Shown: in pieces, positions 54,700-63,240 of the stretch
Layout of the letters: every line of letters starts with the position of its first letter
How positions within the stretch are numbered: the stretch's first letter is position 1
From: an uncultured Pelagibacteraceae bacterium
Lineage (GTDB): Bacteria > Pseudomonadota > Alphaproteobacteria > Pelagibacterales > Pelagibacteraceae
Length of the DNA stretch: 64,000 nucleotides
NCBI GenBank assembly: GCA_902579115.1
Contig: CACHFP010000001.1
Span: 124,001-188,000 of the forward strand
Direction of reading: 5' to 3'
The notes under the pieces: generated by a model
Told to the model about the DNA's origin: nothing
The model's database searches: none
The model's input: only the letters and a program-made list of their open reading frames with translations
Made by a program: the position numbers and the translations under genes

Positions 54700-55880
54700 T
54701 AAGCTACTAAGGAACCAACCTTATCATTTGTATTATCGTACATAGATATAATTGGTTTGTCACTTAATTCATGAATATCATTTGAATAAAAACCGTTGAA
54801 GTTTGTTCTGAAAGTAAGACTGTATGCCCCTAGCTGCCCTAGCTCTATATAGTCACCTTCTTTAATATTATTTGGTAACAAAAAAGGTCCTTTCATATAA
54901 TCTAACCCATCACAAGTAGGCCCAAAAAAACTAAAAGCAGTTAGTTTTTTAGACTGAACCCTTCCGCTTGTAATCATCTTTGATGGTAAAACAAAGTTTG
55001 GTGCCCCAGCGTCAAATAAAGATCCATATGTCCCGTCATTTATGTATAAGCTATTTTTTTTTCTTAAAATAATCTTGACAATTGTAGATCCACTTTCCGC
55101 TACAAGAGCTCTTCCTGGTTCACATATGATTTCTGGTAATTTATTCAACTTCAAGTTATTTATCTCTTTTTTAATTTCCTCCATATAATTAATTAATGGC
55201 TCAGGATTAAGGTCTGGATATACGGAAGGAAATCCTCCACCAACATTTATTGTATTTGGTACTATTTTTGTTTTTTTAATTATATTTCCAATTTCACGAA
55301 TTCCTTTTGAGTATGAAATTTTATGCATACATTGAGAGCCAACGTGAAAACTTATGCCAAGTTTTTTTGAATGTTCCTTACATAATCTTACTAATCCTAA
55401 AGCTTCAGAGGGAAGCGCACCAAATTTTCTAGATAGATCTATTTCAGCATGTTCATTCGAAATTGCAATTCTTACAAATAATTCTAAATCTTTTGCTTGA
55501 TTAGTGGCCTCTAGAATTTTTCTCAATTCATCTTTACTATCAAGAGAAAAACTTTTCACACCATAATCGAAGTATGCCGTTGATATACTTTCTTTGCTTT
55601 TAATAGTATGCATAAAATGTAACTTCACATCCGACTTAATTTTATTTAAGAGTTTAATTTCGTTTAGAGAAGCAACATCGAATTCATTTACACCATTTGC
55701 AATAATCTGTTTAATAATTTTTTCGTTTGGATTTGTTTTTACAGCGTAGAGTACCTTTCCAGGAAAATTTTCTTTAAAAAATTTTACGGATTTTTTAATC
55801 TCATTTAGCCGTAAACAATATACGGGGTAATCTGGTTGTAATGAGTTAACTAATTCGTTAACTGTTTTAAATTTTCCCAT
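54699..55880 (-). CDS. Fold-III PLP ornithine/lysine decarboxylase (ORF track start 55910; MGKFKTV start 55880 preferred)
   Basis: VLYAVKTNPNEKIIK PLP-Lys, FHVGSQC, GGGFPSVYP, GPTCDGLDYMKG; GAGGG upstream of ATG 55880. Confidence 0.9.
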   Translation of the reverse strand: MGKFKTVNELVNSLQPDYPVYCLRLNEIKKSVKFFKENFPGKVLYAVKTNPNEKIIKQIIANGVNEFDVASLNEIKLLNKIKSDVKLHFMHTIKSKESISTAYFDYGVKSFSLDSKDELRKILEATNQAKDLELFVRIAISNEHAEIDLSRKFGALPSEALGLVRLCKEHSKKLGISFHVGSQCMHKISYSKGIREIGNIIKKTKIVPNTINVGGGFPSVYPDLNPEPLINYMEEIKKEINNLKLNKLPEIICEPGRALVAESGSTIVKIILRKKNSLYINDGTYGSLFDAGAPNFVLPSKMITSGRVQSKKLTAFSFFGPTCDGLDYMKGPFLLPNNIKEGDYIELGQLGAYSLTFRTNFNGFYSNDIHELSDKPIISMYDNTNDKVGSLVA

Positions 55881-55931
55881 TTCATGTGTCCCTCGCGTTA
55901 AATTACACAAAGATTTTTTAAAAATTTAGTA

Positions 55932-55967
55932 AAAAAAACCTTATTATTTCGCATTTAAGGTTTTTTT
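55932..55967. terminator. Bidirectional terminator-like hairpin in ODC/actR divergent region
   Basis: AAAAAAACCTTA (55932-55943) / 12-nt loop / TAAGGTTTTTTT (55956-55967), perfect 12-bp inverted repeat. Confidence 0.65.
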
Positions 55968-56001
55968 GACTTTATGTAAAGAAAAAAAGGACATATTTGT
56001 C

Positions 56002-56043
56002 ATGTTGAAATTGTGTCAACAGTTACCATATGTACCTCTATGA
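56002..56043 (+). CDS. Candidate leader ORF upstream of actR/regA-like gene
   Basis: ATG...TGA encoding MLKLCQQLPYVPL*, preceded by AAAGGA about 10 nt upstream; TGA overlaps ATG 56040 as ATGA. Confidence 0.35.
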   Translation: MLKLCQQLPYVPL

Positions 56044-56612
56044 GAGGACAAAAAACTATACCAGATCAGCTGAAATTGGCAGACTTTGCCGATAAAACGC
56101 TACTAATCCTTGATGATGATGATCCACTTAGAGGTCGGCTAGCTAGAGCTATGGAGAAGAAGGGTTTCCAAGTGAAAGAGGCAAAAACAGTGGCAGAAGG
56201 CTTAAACATTGCTAAGACAGCCCCTACTGCATTCGCTGTGATTGATTTAAGGCTTGAGGACGGAAACGGATTAGATGTAGTTAAAGAGATCTCTAAAAAC
56301 AAAAAAGATAGCAGAATTGTAATGCTAACCGGATACGGGAATCTACCTACAGCTGTAGAGGCTGTAAAGGTTGGCGCTATAGACTATATTGCGAAGCCAG
56401 TTGATGCTGATGATGTGGAGGCAGCTTTATTAGCTTCGCCAGAATCAAAAGCAAAACCTCCTGAAAACCCTATGTCTGCAGATAGAGTTAAGTGGGAGCA
56501 CATTCATCGAGTGTTTGAATTATGTAATAGAAACGTTTCTGAAACGGCTCGAAGACTTAAGATGCATAGAAGGACATTACAAAGAATTCTCTCAAAACGG
56601 TCTCCAAGATAA
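56040..56612 (+). CDS. regA: ActR/RegA/PrrA-type response regulator (ORF track start GTG 56013; ATG 56040 possible)
   Basis: LLILDDDDPLRGRLARAMEKKGF, FAVIDLRLEDGNGLDVV, IDYIAKPVDADDV; C-terminal Fis-type HTH CNRNVSETARRLKMHRRTLQRILSKRSPR. Confidence 0.92.
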   Translation: MRGQKTIPDQLKLADFADKTLLILDDDDPLRGRLARAMEKKGFQVKEAKTVAEGLNIAKTAPTAFAVIDLRLEDGNGLDVVKEISKNKKDSRIVMLTGYGNLPTAVEAVKVGAIDYIAKPVDADDVEAALLASPESKAKPPENPMSADRVKWEHIHRVFELCNRNVSETARRLKMHRRTLQRILSKRSPR

Positions 56613-56614
56613 TT

Positions 56615-57166
56615 TTAAATATATTTTCTTATTTTTTTTATATGGTTAATTGCTAAAGTTGCAATCATAATTTTAAATAATTCAGCTAATAAAAAAGGTT
56701 GCGCTCCCAATTTAAATATTGGTTTTTCCCAGCCTATTAAAGTTCCTAACCACAACATTCCAAGAATATAAATAAAACTAGTGGCAAAAACTATTTTTAA
56801 AAAATTTAAAATCAAATTTTTACTATAAGTAAATTTCCCTACCAGATATGCTGTAACCATAAAACCAACAAGGTATCCCATTGTTGGGCCAGTAAAATAA
56901 ACTAACCCTAAACCTTTTTCAGGAGTTCCTGAAAACACTGGTAAACCTAAAATTCCTTCAAACAAGTATAAGGAGATAGTAGCTAACCCAAGTTTCCAAC
57001 CAAATGCTATTCCAATAAATAAAACAACAAAAGTTTGCATGGTCATAGGAACTGGATAAAAAGGTATTTTAATTTTTGATGATATAGCCAAGAGTAAGGA
57101 TCCCAACAGAGCAATAAACATATATTTAACTACTTTTGTTTGTCTTAAACTTTTTACAAATTCCAT
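56615..57166 (-). CDS. bioY: Biotin transporter BioY
   Basis: ISSKIKIPFYPVPMTMQTFVVLFIGIAFGWKLGLATISLYLFEGILGLPVFSG, GPTMGYLVGF. Confidence 0.93.
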   Translation of the reverse strand: MEFVKSLRQTKVVKYMFIALLGSLLLAISSKIKIPFYPVPMTMQTFVVLFIGIAFGWKLGLATISLYLFEGILGLPVFSGTPEKGLGLVYFTGPTMGYLVGFMVTAYLVGKFTYSKNLILNFLKIVFATSFIYILGMLWLGTLIGWEKPIFKLGAQPFLLAELFKIMIATLAINHIKKIRKYI

Positions 57167-57197
57167 AAAGTTAATTTAGCTTTTTTTAAGATAAAAT

Positions 57198-58127
57198 CTA
57201 GTGTTTTGTTAGTTGTACAAAAACATCCTCTAAATCACCATCTTCAGTGATTATATCTTCAATTTTGATATTATTCTTATTTAAATAATTTACTATTTCA
57301 CTAAAATCTAATGATTTTTTCTCATAAGTCACCAAAATTGAATTTTGAGATATAATTCTAAAATTTATATCTCTCATTGATAACTTTTGATCCAAATTTA
57401 TATTTTTGACTTTAAAATTAATTTTTTTAGTTTTTATTCGATCTAATAATTTTTCCGTTGTATCTAATGCTACCAAATTTCCATTATTTATAATTGCAAT
57501 TCGATCACACATTTCTTGAGCTTCAATTAGATAATGTGTAGTCAATATTATTGTTACCCCCTCTTTGTTGAGCTCTTTTACATTTTCCCATAGATTATTC
57601 CTTAACTCAACATCAACACCGGCAGTTGGCTCATCTAAAATTAATATTGGAGGTTGATGAACCATAGCTTTAGCAATAAGTAGTCTTCTCTTCATTCCAC
57701 CAGATAAACTTCTAGAATAAGCATTGGCTTTACCCTCTAATGCTACCATTTTAAGTATTAAATCAGTTATACGATCTTTTTTTGAAATTCCATAAAGACC
57801 AGCTTGAAGTTCAAGAAGTTTTTTTGGACTAAAAAAGGCATCTAAATTTACTTCTTGAGGAACTATACCTACTGACGCTCTTACTTGACGGGGATTTTTA
57901 TCTAGATCGAAACCCCAGACGTTTACTTTGCCGTTTGTCTTTATGACTGTCCCACCAAGAATACTCAAAAATGTTGTTTTACCGGCTCCATTAGGCCCTA
58001 GTAATCCAAATACTTCTCCCTGCTTAACTTTAAAACTTAATTCATTTAGTGCCTTATTATGTTTCTTAGTCTTTGAGCTAGAGTAAATCTTTGTCAGATT
58101 CTCAACAGTTAAAGCAAATTTATCCAT
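57198..58127 (-). CDS. ABC transporter ATP-binding protein (CcmA/ABC-2 type)
   Basis: GLLGPNGAGKTTFLSILGG, SLSGGMKRRLLIAKAMVHQPPILILDEPTAGVD, C-terminal GDLEDVFVQLT. Confidence 0.9.
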   Translation of the reverse strand: MDKFALTVENLTKIYSSSKTKKHNKALNELSFKVKQGEVFGLLGPNGAGKTTFLSILGGTVIKTNGKVNVWGFDLDKNPRQVRASVGIVPQEVNLDAFFSPKKLLELQAGLYGISKKDRITDLILKMVALEGKANAYSRSLSGGMKRRLLIAKAMVHQPPILILDEPTAGVDVELRNNLWENVKELNKEGVTIILTTHYLIEAQEMCDRIAIINNGNLVALDTTEKLLDRIKTKKINFKVKNINLDQKLSMRDINFRIISQNSILVTYEKKSLDFSEIVNYLNKNNIKIEDIITEDGDLEDVFVQLTKH

Positions 58128-58169
58128 ACTTTTTTAAAAATTGTTTAGAATTCAATGTAATATGTATAT

Positions 58170-60935
58170 ATGAGTTCGATTAAAAAAACAGATCATTTTT
58201 ATTTAGTTGATGGTTCAGGATATATTTTTCGAGCCTATTATGCTTTACCTCCTCTTTCCAGGAAAAGTGATGGTCTCCCAACTGGAGCAGTAAGCGGTTT
58301 TTGCTCAATGCTTTTTAAACTTTTAGAAGATGCAAGATCGGATGACACTAAAAATAAACCAACGCACTTCGCAGTGATTTTTGATTCTGCAAGAAAAAAT
58401 TTTAGAAATGAAATTTACAGTGAGTACAAAGCTAATAGAACTGAAGCCCCAGAGGATTTAGCTCCACAATTCGAGTATATTAGAAAATCTGTTGAGGCAT
58501 TTAACTTACCATCTATAGAACTTTTGAATTATGAGGCAGATGATTTAATTGCAACTTACTCTAAACAAATTACCAAAGCTGGAGCAAAAGTAACTGTTAT
58601 CTCTTCTGATAAAGATCTAATGCAATTAGTTTCAAATAAAATAAGATTGTTCGATCCAATGAAAAGTAAAGTAATTGGAGAAAAAGAAGTTCTTGAAAAA
58701 TTTGGTGTCAAACCGAGTCAAGTAATAGATGTTCAATCTTTAGCTGGTGATACTTCGGATAATATTCCAGGTGTTCCAGGAATAGGAATAAAAACTGCTT
58801 CAGAACTTATAAATAAATATAAAAACTTAGATAATTTGCTCAGTAAAGCATCTGAAATAACTCAGAATAAAAGGAGAGAAACTTTAATAGCGAATAAAGA
58901 AAAAGCCCTATTAAGCAAAAAACTAGTCACTTTAAAAGAGGATGTTCCAATTAAGCAGAGTGCTGATAAATTTTTAATTAAGTCTATTGATAAAGATAAA
59001 CTTTATAGCTTTTTAAGAGAGATGGAATTTAATCGACTATTGAGCCAGGCAATTAGTTTTTATGGAGAGCCGAGTATAAAAAATTTTGATTTAGATAATA
59101 AATTTAAAAAGCAATCAAAAATTAATACTAAAGAATATAAAAGCATAATAGAAGAAAAAGAATTAAATAAAATAGTCGATGACCTAAATAGAAAAAGTAT
59201 ATTTTCAGTTGATACAGAAACAACCTCTCTTAATCCTCAGGAGGCAGAGTTAGTTGGTATTTCTTTGAGCTATGCTGCAAATGTTTCTTTTTACATACCA
59301 ATCGGGCATCGTAATATTCGTAGCTTAAGTAAAGAGTATGTAATCAGTAAATTAAAACCAATTTTAGAAGATCCAAGTATAAAAAAGGTGGGTCAAAATA
59401 TTAAATATGATTACATAATTTTTAGAAAGTATGGGGTTGAACTTACTTCTATAGAAGACACAATGCTTCTTTCTTATACTTTGGATGCGGGAAATAATCG
59501 TCATAATATGGATACGTTATCAGAATTACATCTAGGTCATAAAACTATTTCTTATAAAGATGTAGTTGGAACAGGAAAGAAACAATTAAATTTTTCTGAG
59601 GTTGATTTAGATAAAGCTACAGAGTACGCAGCAGAAGACGCAGACGTAACCCTAAGATTATATGAAATTTTATCAGATAAATTAGAGACCGAAAAACTTA
59701 ATAAAATCTATGAAATTTTCGAAAAGCCAATGATTAAAATTTTATCAAAATTAGAAATTCAAGGGATTAAAGTGGATGATAATTACTTAAAGAAATTGTC
59801 AAAAAAATTTGAAACAAAATTGATTAAAATAGAAAAAGAAATCTATCAAATTTCAGGAAAAGAATTCAATATAGCCTCACCTAAACAACTCGGTGAAATA
59901 ATTTATAACGAGTTGAAAATTGCTAAATTAAAAAAAACAAAAAAAGGTAGTTTAGCTACAAGTGCAAAGATTCTAGAAGACCTTGCTCTCACAGGTCATA
60001 AGTTTCCTAACTTAGTCTTAGAATGGAGACAAGTTTCAAAACTAAAAAGCACTTATACTGATGCCCTTCAAGATCATATAAACGAAAAAACAAAAAGAGT
60101 TCATACATCTTTTCTTCTTGCAGCTACTAATACTGGCAGGTTGGCATCAAGTGATCCAAATTTACAAAATATACCTATTAAAACTTCTGATGGCAAAGAG
60201 ATTAGAAAAGCTTTCGTTGCTGAAAAAAATTATACTTTAATTTCTGCTGATTATAATCAAATTGAAATGAGAATACTTGCAGACATTGCTGATGTGAAAG
60301 AGTTAAAAAAAGCTTTCAAAGATAATCAAGATATACATTCTTTAACTGCAAGCCAAGTATTCAACTTGCCAATAAATAGAATTTCTGAAGATCAAAGAAG
60401 AAAAGCCAAGGCAATAAATTTTGGAATTATTTATGGTATCACACAATATGGATTAGCAAAGCAAATATCTGTTTCAAATGATGATGCACAAGAATTTATT
60501 AACTCATACTTCAAAAAATTTCCTGAAATTAAAGACTATATGCAAACTACTGTTAAAAGTTGTAGGTCTAAGGGATATGTTACAAATATTTTTGGAAGAA
60601 GAATTCACCTTAGAGGTATAAATGATAAAAATTTTAGTGTCAGAAGCTTTCAAGAACGAGCAGCAATTAATGCTCCCATTCAAGGATCTGCAGCTGATAT
60701 AATTAGATTGGCTATGATTAATATTGATAAAATTTTATCAAAAAACCAAAAAGCAAAAATGTTACTTCAAATTCATGATGAATTAATTTTTGAATGTTTA
60801 AAACCTGATGAAAATAAAGTTAAAAAATTAATTAAAGATGCCATGGTATCAGTTTCTAGTTCAGAACATCACATGTTTTCAATTCCTTTAGAGGTAAGTA
60901 TTTATTCAGGAAATAATTGGGGAGAGGCGCATTAA
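58170..60935 (+). CDS. polA: DNA polymerase I
   Basis: 5'-3' exo, 3'-5' exo (FSVDTETTSLNP, YAAEDADVTLRLYE) and polymerase domains (RRKAKAINFGIIYG, LQIHDELIFE). Confidence 0.98.
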   Translation: MSSIKKTDHFYLVDGSGYIFRAYYALPPLSRKSDGLPTGAVSGFCSMLFKLLEDARSDDTKNKPTHFAVIFDSARKNFRNEIYSEYKANRTEAPEDLAPQFEYIRKSVEAFNLPSIELLNYEADDLIATYSKQITKAGAKVTVISSDKDLMQLVSNKIRLFDPMKSKVIGEKEVLEKFGVKPSQVIDVQSLAGDTSDNIPGVPGIGIKTASELINKYKNLDNLLSKASEITQNKRRETLIANKEKALLSKKLVTLKEDVPIKQSADKFLIKSIDKDKLYSFLREMEFNRLLSQAISFYGEPSIKNFDLDNKFKKQSKINTKEYKSIIEEKELNKIVDDLNRKSIFSVDTETTSLNPQEAELVGISLSYAANVSFYIPIGHRNIRSLSKEYVISKLKPILEDPSIKKVGQNIKYDYIIFRKYGVELTSIEDTMLLSYTLDAGNNRHNMDTLSELHLGHKTISYKDVVGTGKKQLNFSEVDLDKATEYAAEDADVTLRLYEILSDKLETEKLNKIYEIFEKPMIKILSKLEIQGIKVDDNYLKKLSKKFETKLIKIEKEIYQISGKEFNIASPKQLGEIIYNELKIAKLKKTKKGSLATSAKILEDLALTGHKFPNLVLEWRQVSKLKSTYTDALQDHINEKTKRVHTSFLLAATNTGRLASSDPNLQNIPIKTSDGKEIRKAFVAEKNYTLISADYNQIEMRILADIADVKELKKAFKDNQDIHSLTASQVFNLPINRISEDQRRKAKAINFGIIYGITQYGLAKQISVSNDDAQEFINSYFKKFPEIKDYMQTTVKSCRSKGYVTNIFGRRIHLRGINDKNFSVRSFQERAAINAPIQGSAADIIRLAMINIDKILSKNQKAKMLLQIHDELIFECLKPDENKVKKLIKDAMVSVSSSEHHMFSIPLEVSIYSGNNWGEAH

Positions 60936-60947
60936 CGCCTAAATTTT
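60925..60947 (+). terminator. Possible weak terminator overlapping polA stop codon
   Basis: AGGCG-CATTAA-CGCCT 5-bp stem followed by AAATTTT; stop TAA lies in the loop. Confidence 0.35.
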
Positions 60948-60973
60948 GACATTAAGATTATGAAAATAAACTC

Positions 60974-61672
60974 ATGGCTCATACAATCGCATTAGTCGAC
61001 GATGACAGAAATATTCTTACTGGTATAAGCATGGCCTTAGAGCGAGAAGGCTTTAAGGTTCAAACTTATATTGACGGTGAATCTGCACTAATTGGGCTGA
61101 CCAGAAACCCACCTGATTTAGCAGTTTTAGATATTAAAATGCCAAGAATGGATGGAGAAGAACTTCTTAAAAAATTAAAAAAGAAAATGTCTATTCCAAT
61201 AATATTTTTAACTTCTAAGGACGAGGAGGTAGATGAATTGTTGGGACTTAAGTTGGGGGCAGATGATTTTGTAAAAAAATCTGGTGGTTTTTCTACAAAA
61301 GTGCTGATTGAAAGAATAAGAGTTCAGCTTAGAAAAAAAACTAACATAATTGAAGATACTAAAAATATAATTTCTCATGGAAAATTAAAGTTAGACCCAG
61401 CGCAATTAGAGTGCGAGTGGAATGGTAAACCATTACCAGATAAATTGACCACTACTGAATTTCTAATTGTTAAAGAATTAGCAAAAAGACCTGGAGTAAT
61501 AAAGGAGAGAGCACATCTAATGGACATAGCCTATAAAGAAAATACAGAAATTGAAGATAGAACTATAGATAGTCACGTCAAAAGAATAAGAAAAAAGTTT
61601 AAAAAAGTAGATGAAAAATTTTCTGCGATTGAAACTAGATATGGAAGCGGGTATAGATGGAATGTTAGCTAA
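60974..61672 (+). CDS. chvI: ChvI-like response regulator
   Basis: IALVDDDRNILTGISMALEREGFKVQTY, DLAVLDIKMPRMDG; winged helix RTIDSHVKRIRKKF; upstream of chvG-like kinase. Confidence 0.9.
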   Translation: MAHTIALVDDDRNILTGISMALEREGFKVQTYIDGESALIGLTRNPPDLAVLDIKMPRMDGEELLKKLKKKMSIPIIFLTSKDEEVDELLGLKLGADDFVKKSGGFSTKVLIERIRVQLRKKTNIIEDTKNIISHGKLKLDPAQLECEWNGKPLPDKLTTTEFLIVKELAKRPGVIKERAHLMDIAYKENTEIEDRTIDSHVKRIRKKFKKVDEKFSAIETRYGSGYRWNVS

Positions 61673-63192
61673 TGAAAGTGAAAAAAACAGCATCTATCTT
61701 AAAGAAATTTTTACTATTTAACTTAACTACATTTTCAATTCTTGGTTTATTAACAATATTTTATCTAAAAGCAATTCAGCCGAATTTAGTTAAAAAAAGA
61801 GCTACAGACCACATAATTATAATAAATAATACGCTAGATCATTTAAAAAGACTTAATGTGGAGTACAGTTCAGAAGGTATAAGAACTTTTTTACTTTCGA
61901 CCAGGTTTTTATTTCAAAGTTTAGACAGAGTACAATTTTATAATTCAACCGGAGAGCTAATTGGTGATACTAATATTTTAGATTTAGATAAAAGTGTATT
62001 TTCAAGATCAGAGATAATCATCGAAGAAACTATTGATGGAAAACAGTCAAATCAATTTAATTCTATTATAACTGATGAAGAAATTAAAAATTTTCTTGAT
62101 CAAAATTTATTAGAAAATTATGAAAATGAACCTTTGACTATTTCTGAAGTCGATAAAAATAATTTTTTCGTAAAAACACTCAGTAAAATAAACTTAGGGG
62201 AAAAAGATATTGGATATATTTTAGTATCTGAGCAAGCAAATGAAATAGTTAACGCAGTTACTGAAAGAAAAGATTTTATTATAAGAACAGTAATAGCAGT
62301 TGCACTAGTAATTTTAATCTTTTCAATGTTTCTAAATAAATATATATTAAAACCTATTGGTTTACTTGTAAAATACAGTGACTCCATCAAAAAAAAATCT
62401 TCTGAAAGTATCAATATAAAAAAAGTTTTTGTAAGAGATGATGAGATAGGAAAACTTACAATGTCTATCGATGAAATGACCAAAGAACTTCAACAAAGAA
62501 CAAATAGAGCAGAGACATTTTCAAATGATTTAGCACATGAAATTAGAAATCCACTTGCTTCATTAAAGAGCGCATCAGAATTACTGGATAAAACAACTGA
62601 AAAAAATGAGAGCGAAAAGCTTCTTAAAATAATTAATCATGATGTTGAAAGAATAGAAAGATTAATTACTGATTATTCTCAAATGTTGAAAGATGAGGCC
62701 TCTTTATCAAGAGAGAAAATGACTAAGATCAATTTATTAGAAGTTATAAATAATGTTGTCGAAGATTTTAAACAGGATCTTAATAACCAAAATAAAAAAA
62801 TTGTTATTAAGATAAATGAAAAGATTAGTTCTAAAAACGGAAAATACATTTTAGGCATAGAAAATAGATTAGAACAAGTTATAGCAAATCTTTTAGATAA
62901 TTCCATTTCATTTAGCCAAGACAACCAAAAAATTGAGATAAGCATTGAAGAGACAACAAAAAATCTTGTTATGAAAATTAAAGATGAGGGCCCAGGATTT
63001 TCTGAGACATCACCTCAAAAAATTTTCAAGCGTTTTTACAGTAATAGGCCTAAAAACTTTGGGAAACACTCTGGGCTTGGTCTTAATATTGTTAAAAATA
63101 TTGTAGAATTACATAAGGGCACAATTGCAGCGTCAAACAGACTAAATACAAAAGGAGCTCAAGTGGAAGTTCTGTTACCAAAATTTTCTTAG
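61672..63192 (+). CDS. chvG: ChvG-like sensor histidine kinase
   Basis: Two TMs, HAMP, SNDLAHEIRNPLASLKSASELL, KDEGPGFSETSPQKIFKRFYSNRP, HSGLGLNIVKNIVELHKG. Confidence 0.88.
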   Translation: MKVKKTASILKKFLLFNLTTFSILGLLTIFYLKAIQPNLVKKRATDHIIIINNTLDHLKRLNVEYSSEGIRTFLLSTRFLFQSLDRVQFYNSTGELIGDTNILDLDKSVFSRSEIIIEETIDGKQSNQFNSIITDEEIKNFLDQNLLENYENEPLTISEVDKNNFFVKTLSKINLGEKDIGYILVSEQANEIVNAVTERKDFIIRTVIAVALVILIFSMFLNKYILKPIGLLVKYSDSIKKKSSESINIKKVFVRDDEIGKLTMSIDEMTKELQQRTNRAETFSNDLAHEIRNPLASLKSASELLDKTTEKNESEKLLKIINHDVERIERLITDYSQMLKDEASLSREKMTKINLLEVINNVVEDFKQDLNNQNKKIVIKINEKISSKNGKYILGIENRLEQVIANLLDNSISFSQDNQKIEISIEETTKNLVMKIKDEGPGFSETSPQKIFKRFYSNRPKNFGKHSGLGLNIVKNIVELHKGTIAASNRLNTKGAQVEVLLPKFS

Positions 63193-63240
63193 TGTTCTTT
63201 CTTGCTAAGATAAGCTTATGTTGATATTAACGAAATCAAA

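Noticed and set aside
63193-63240. Possible SAM/SAH riboswitch or operator (ATAAGCTTAT palindrome) before ahcY
   Set aside because: The 48-bp gap is too short and does not match a riboswitch consensus I can confirm; the 10-bp palindrome alone is weak.
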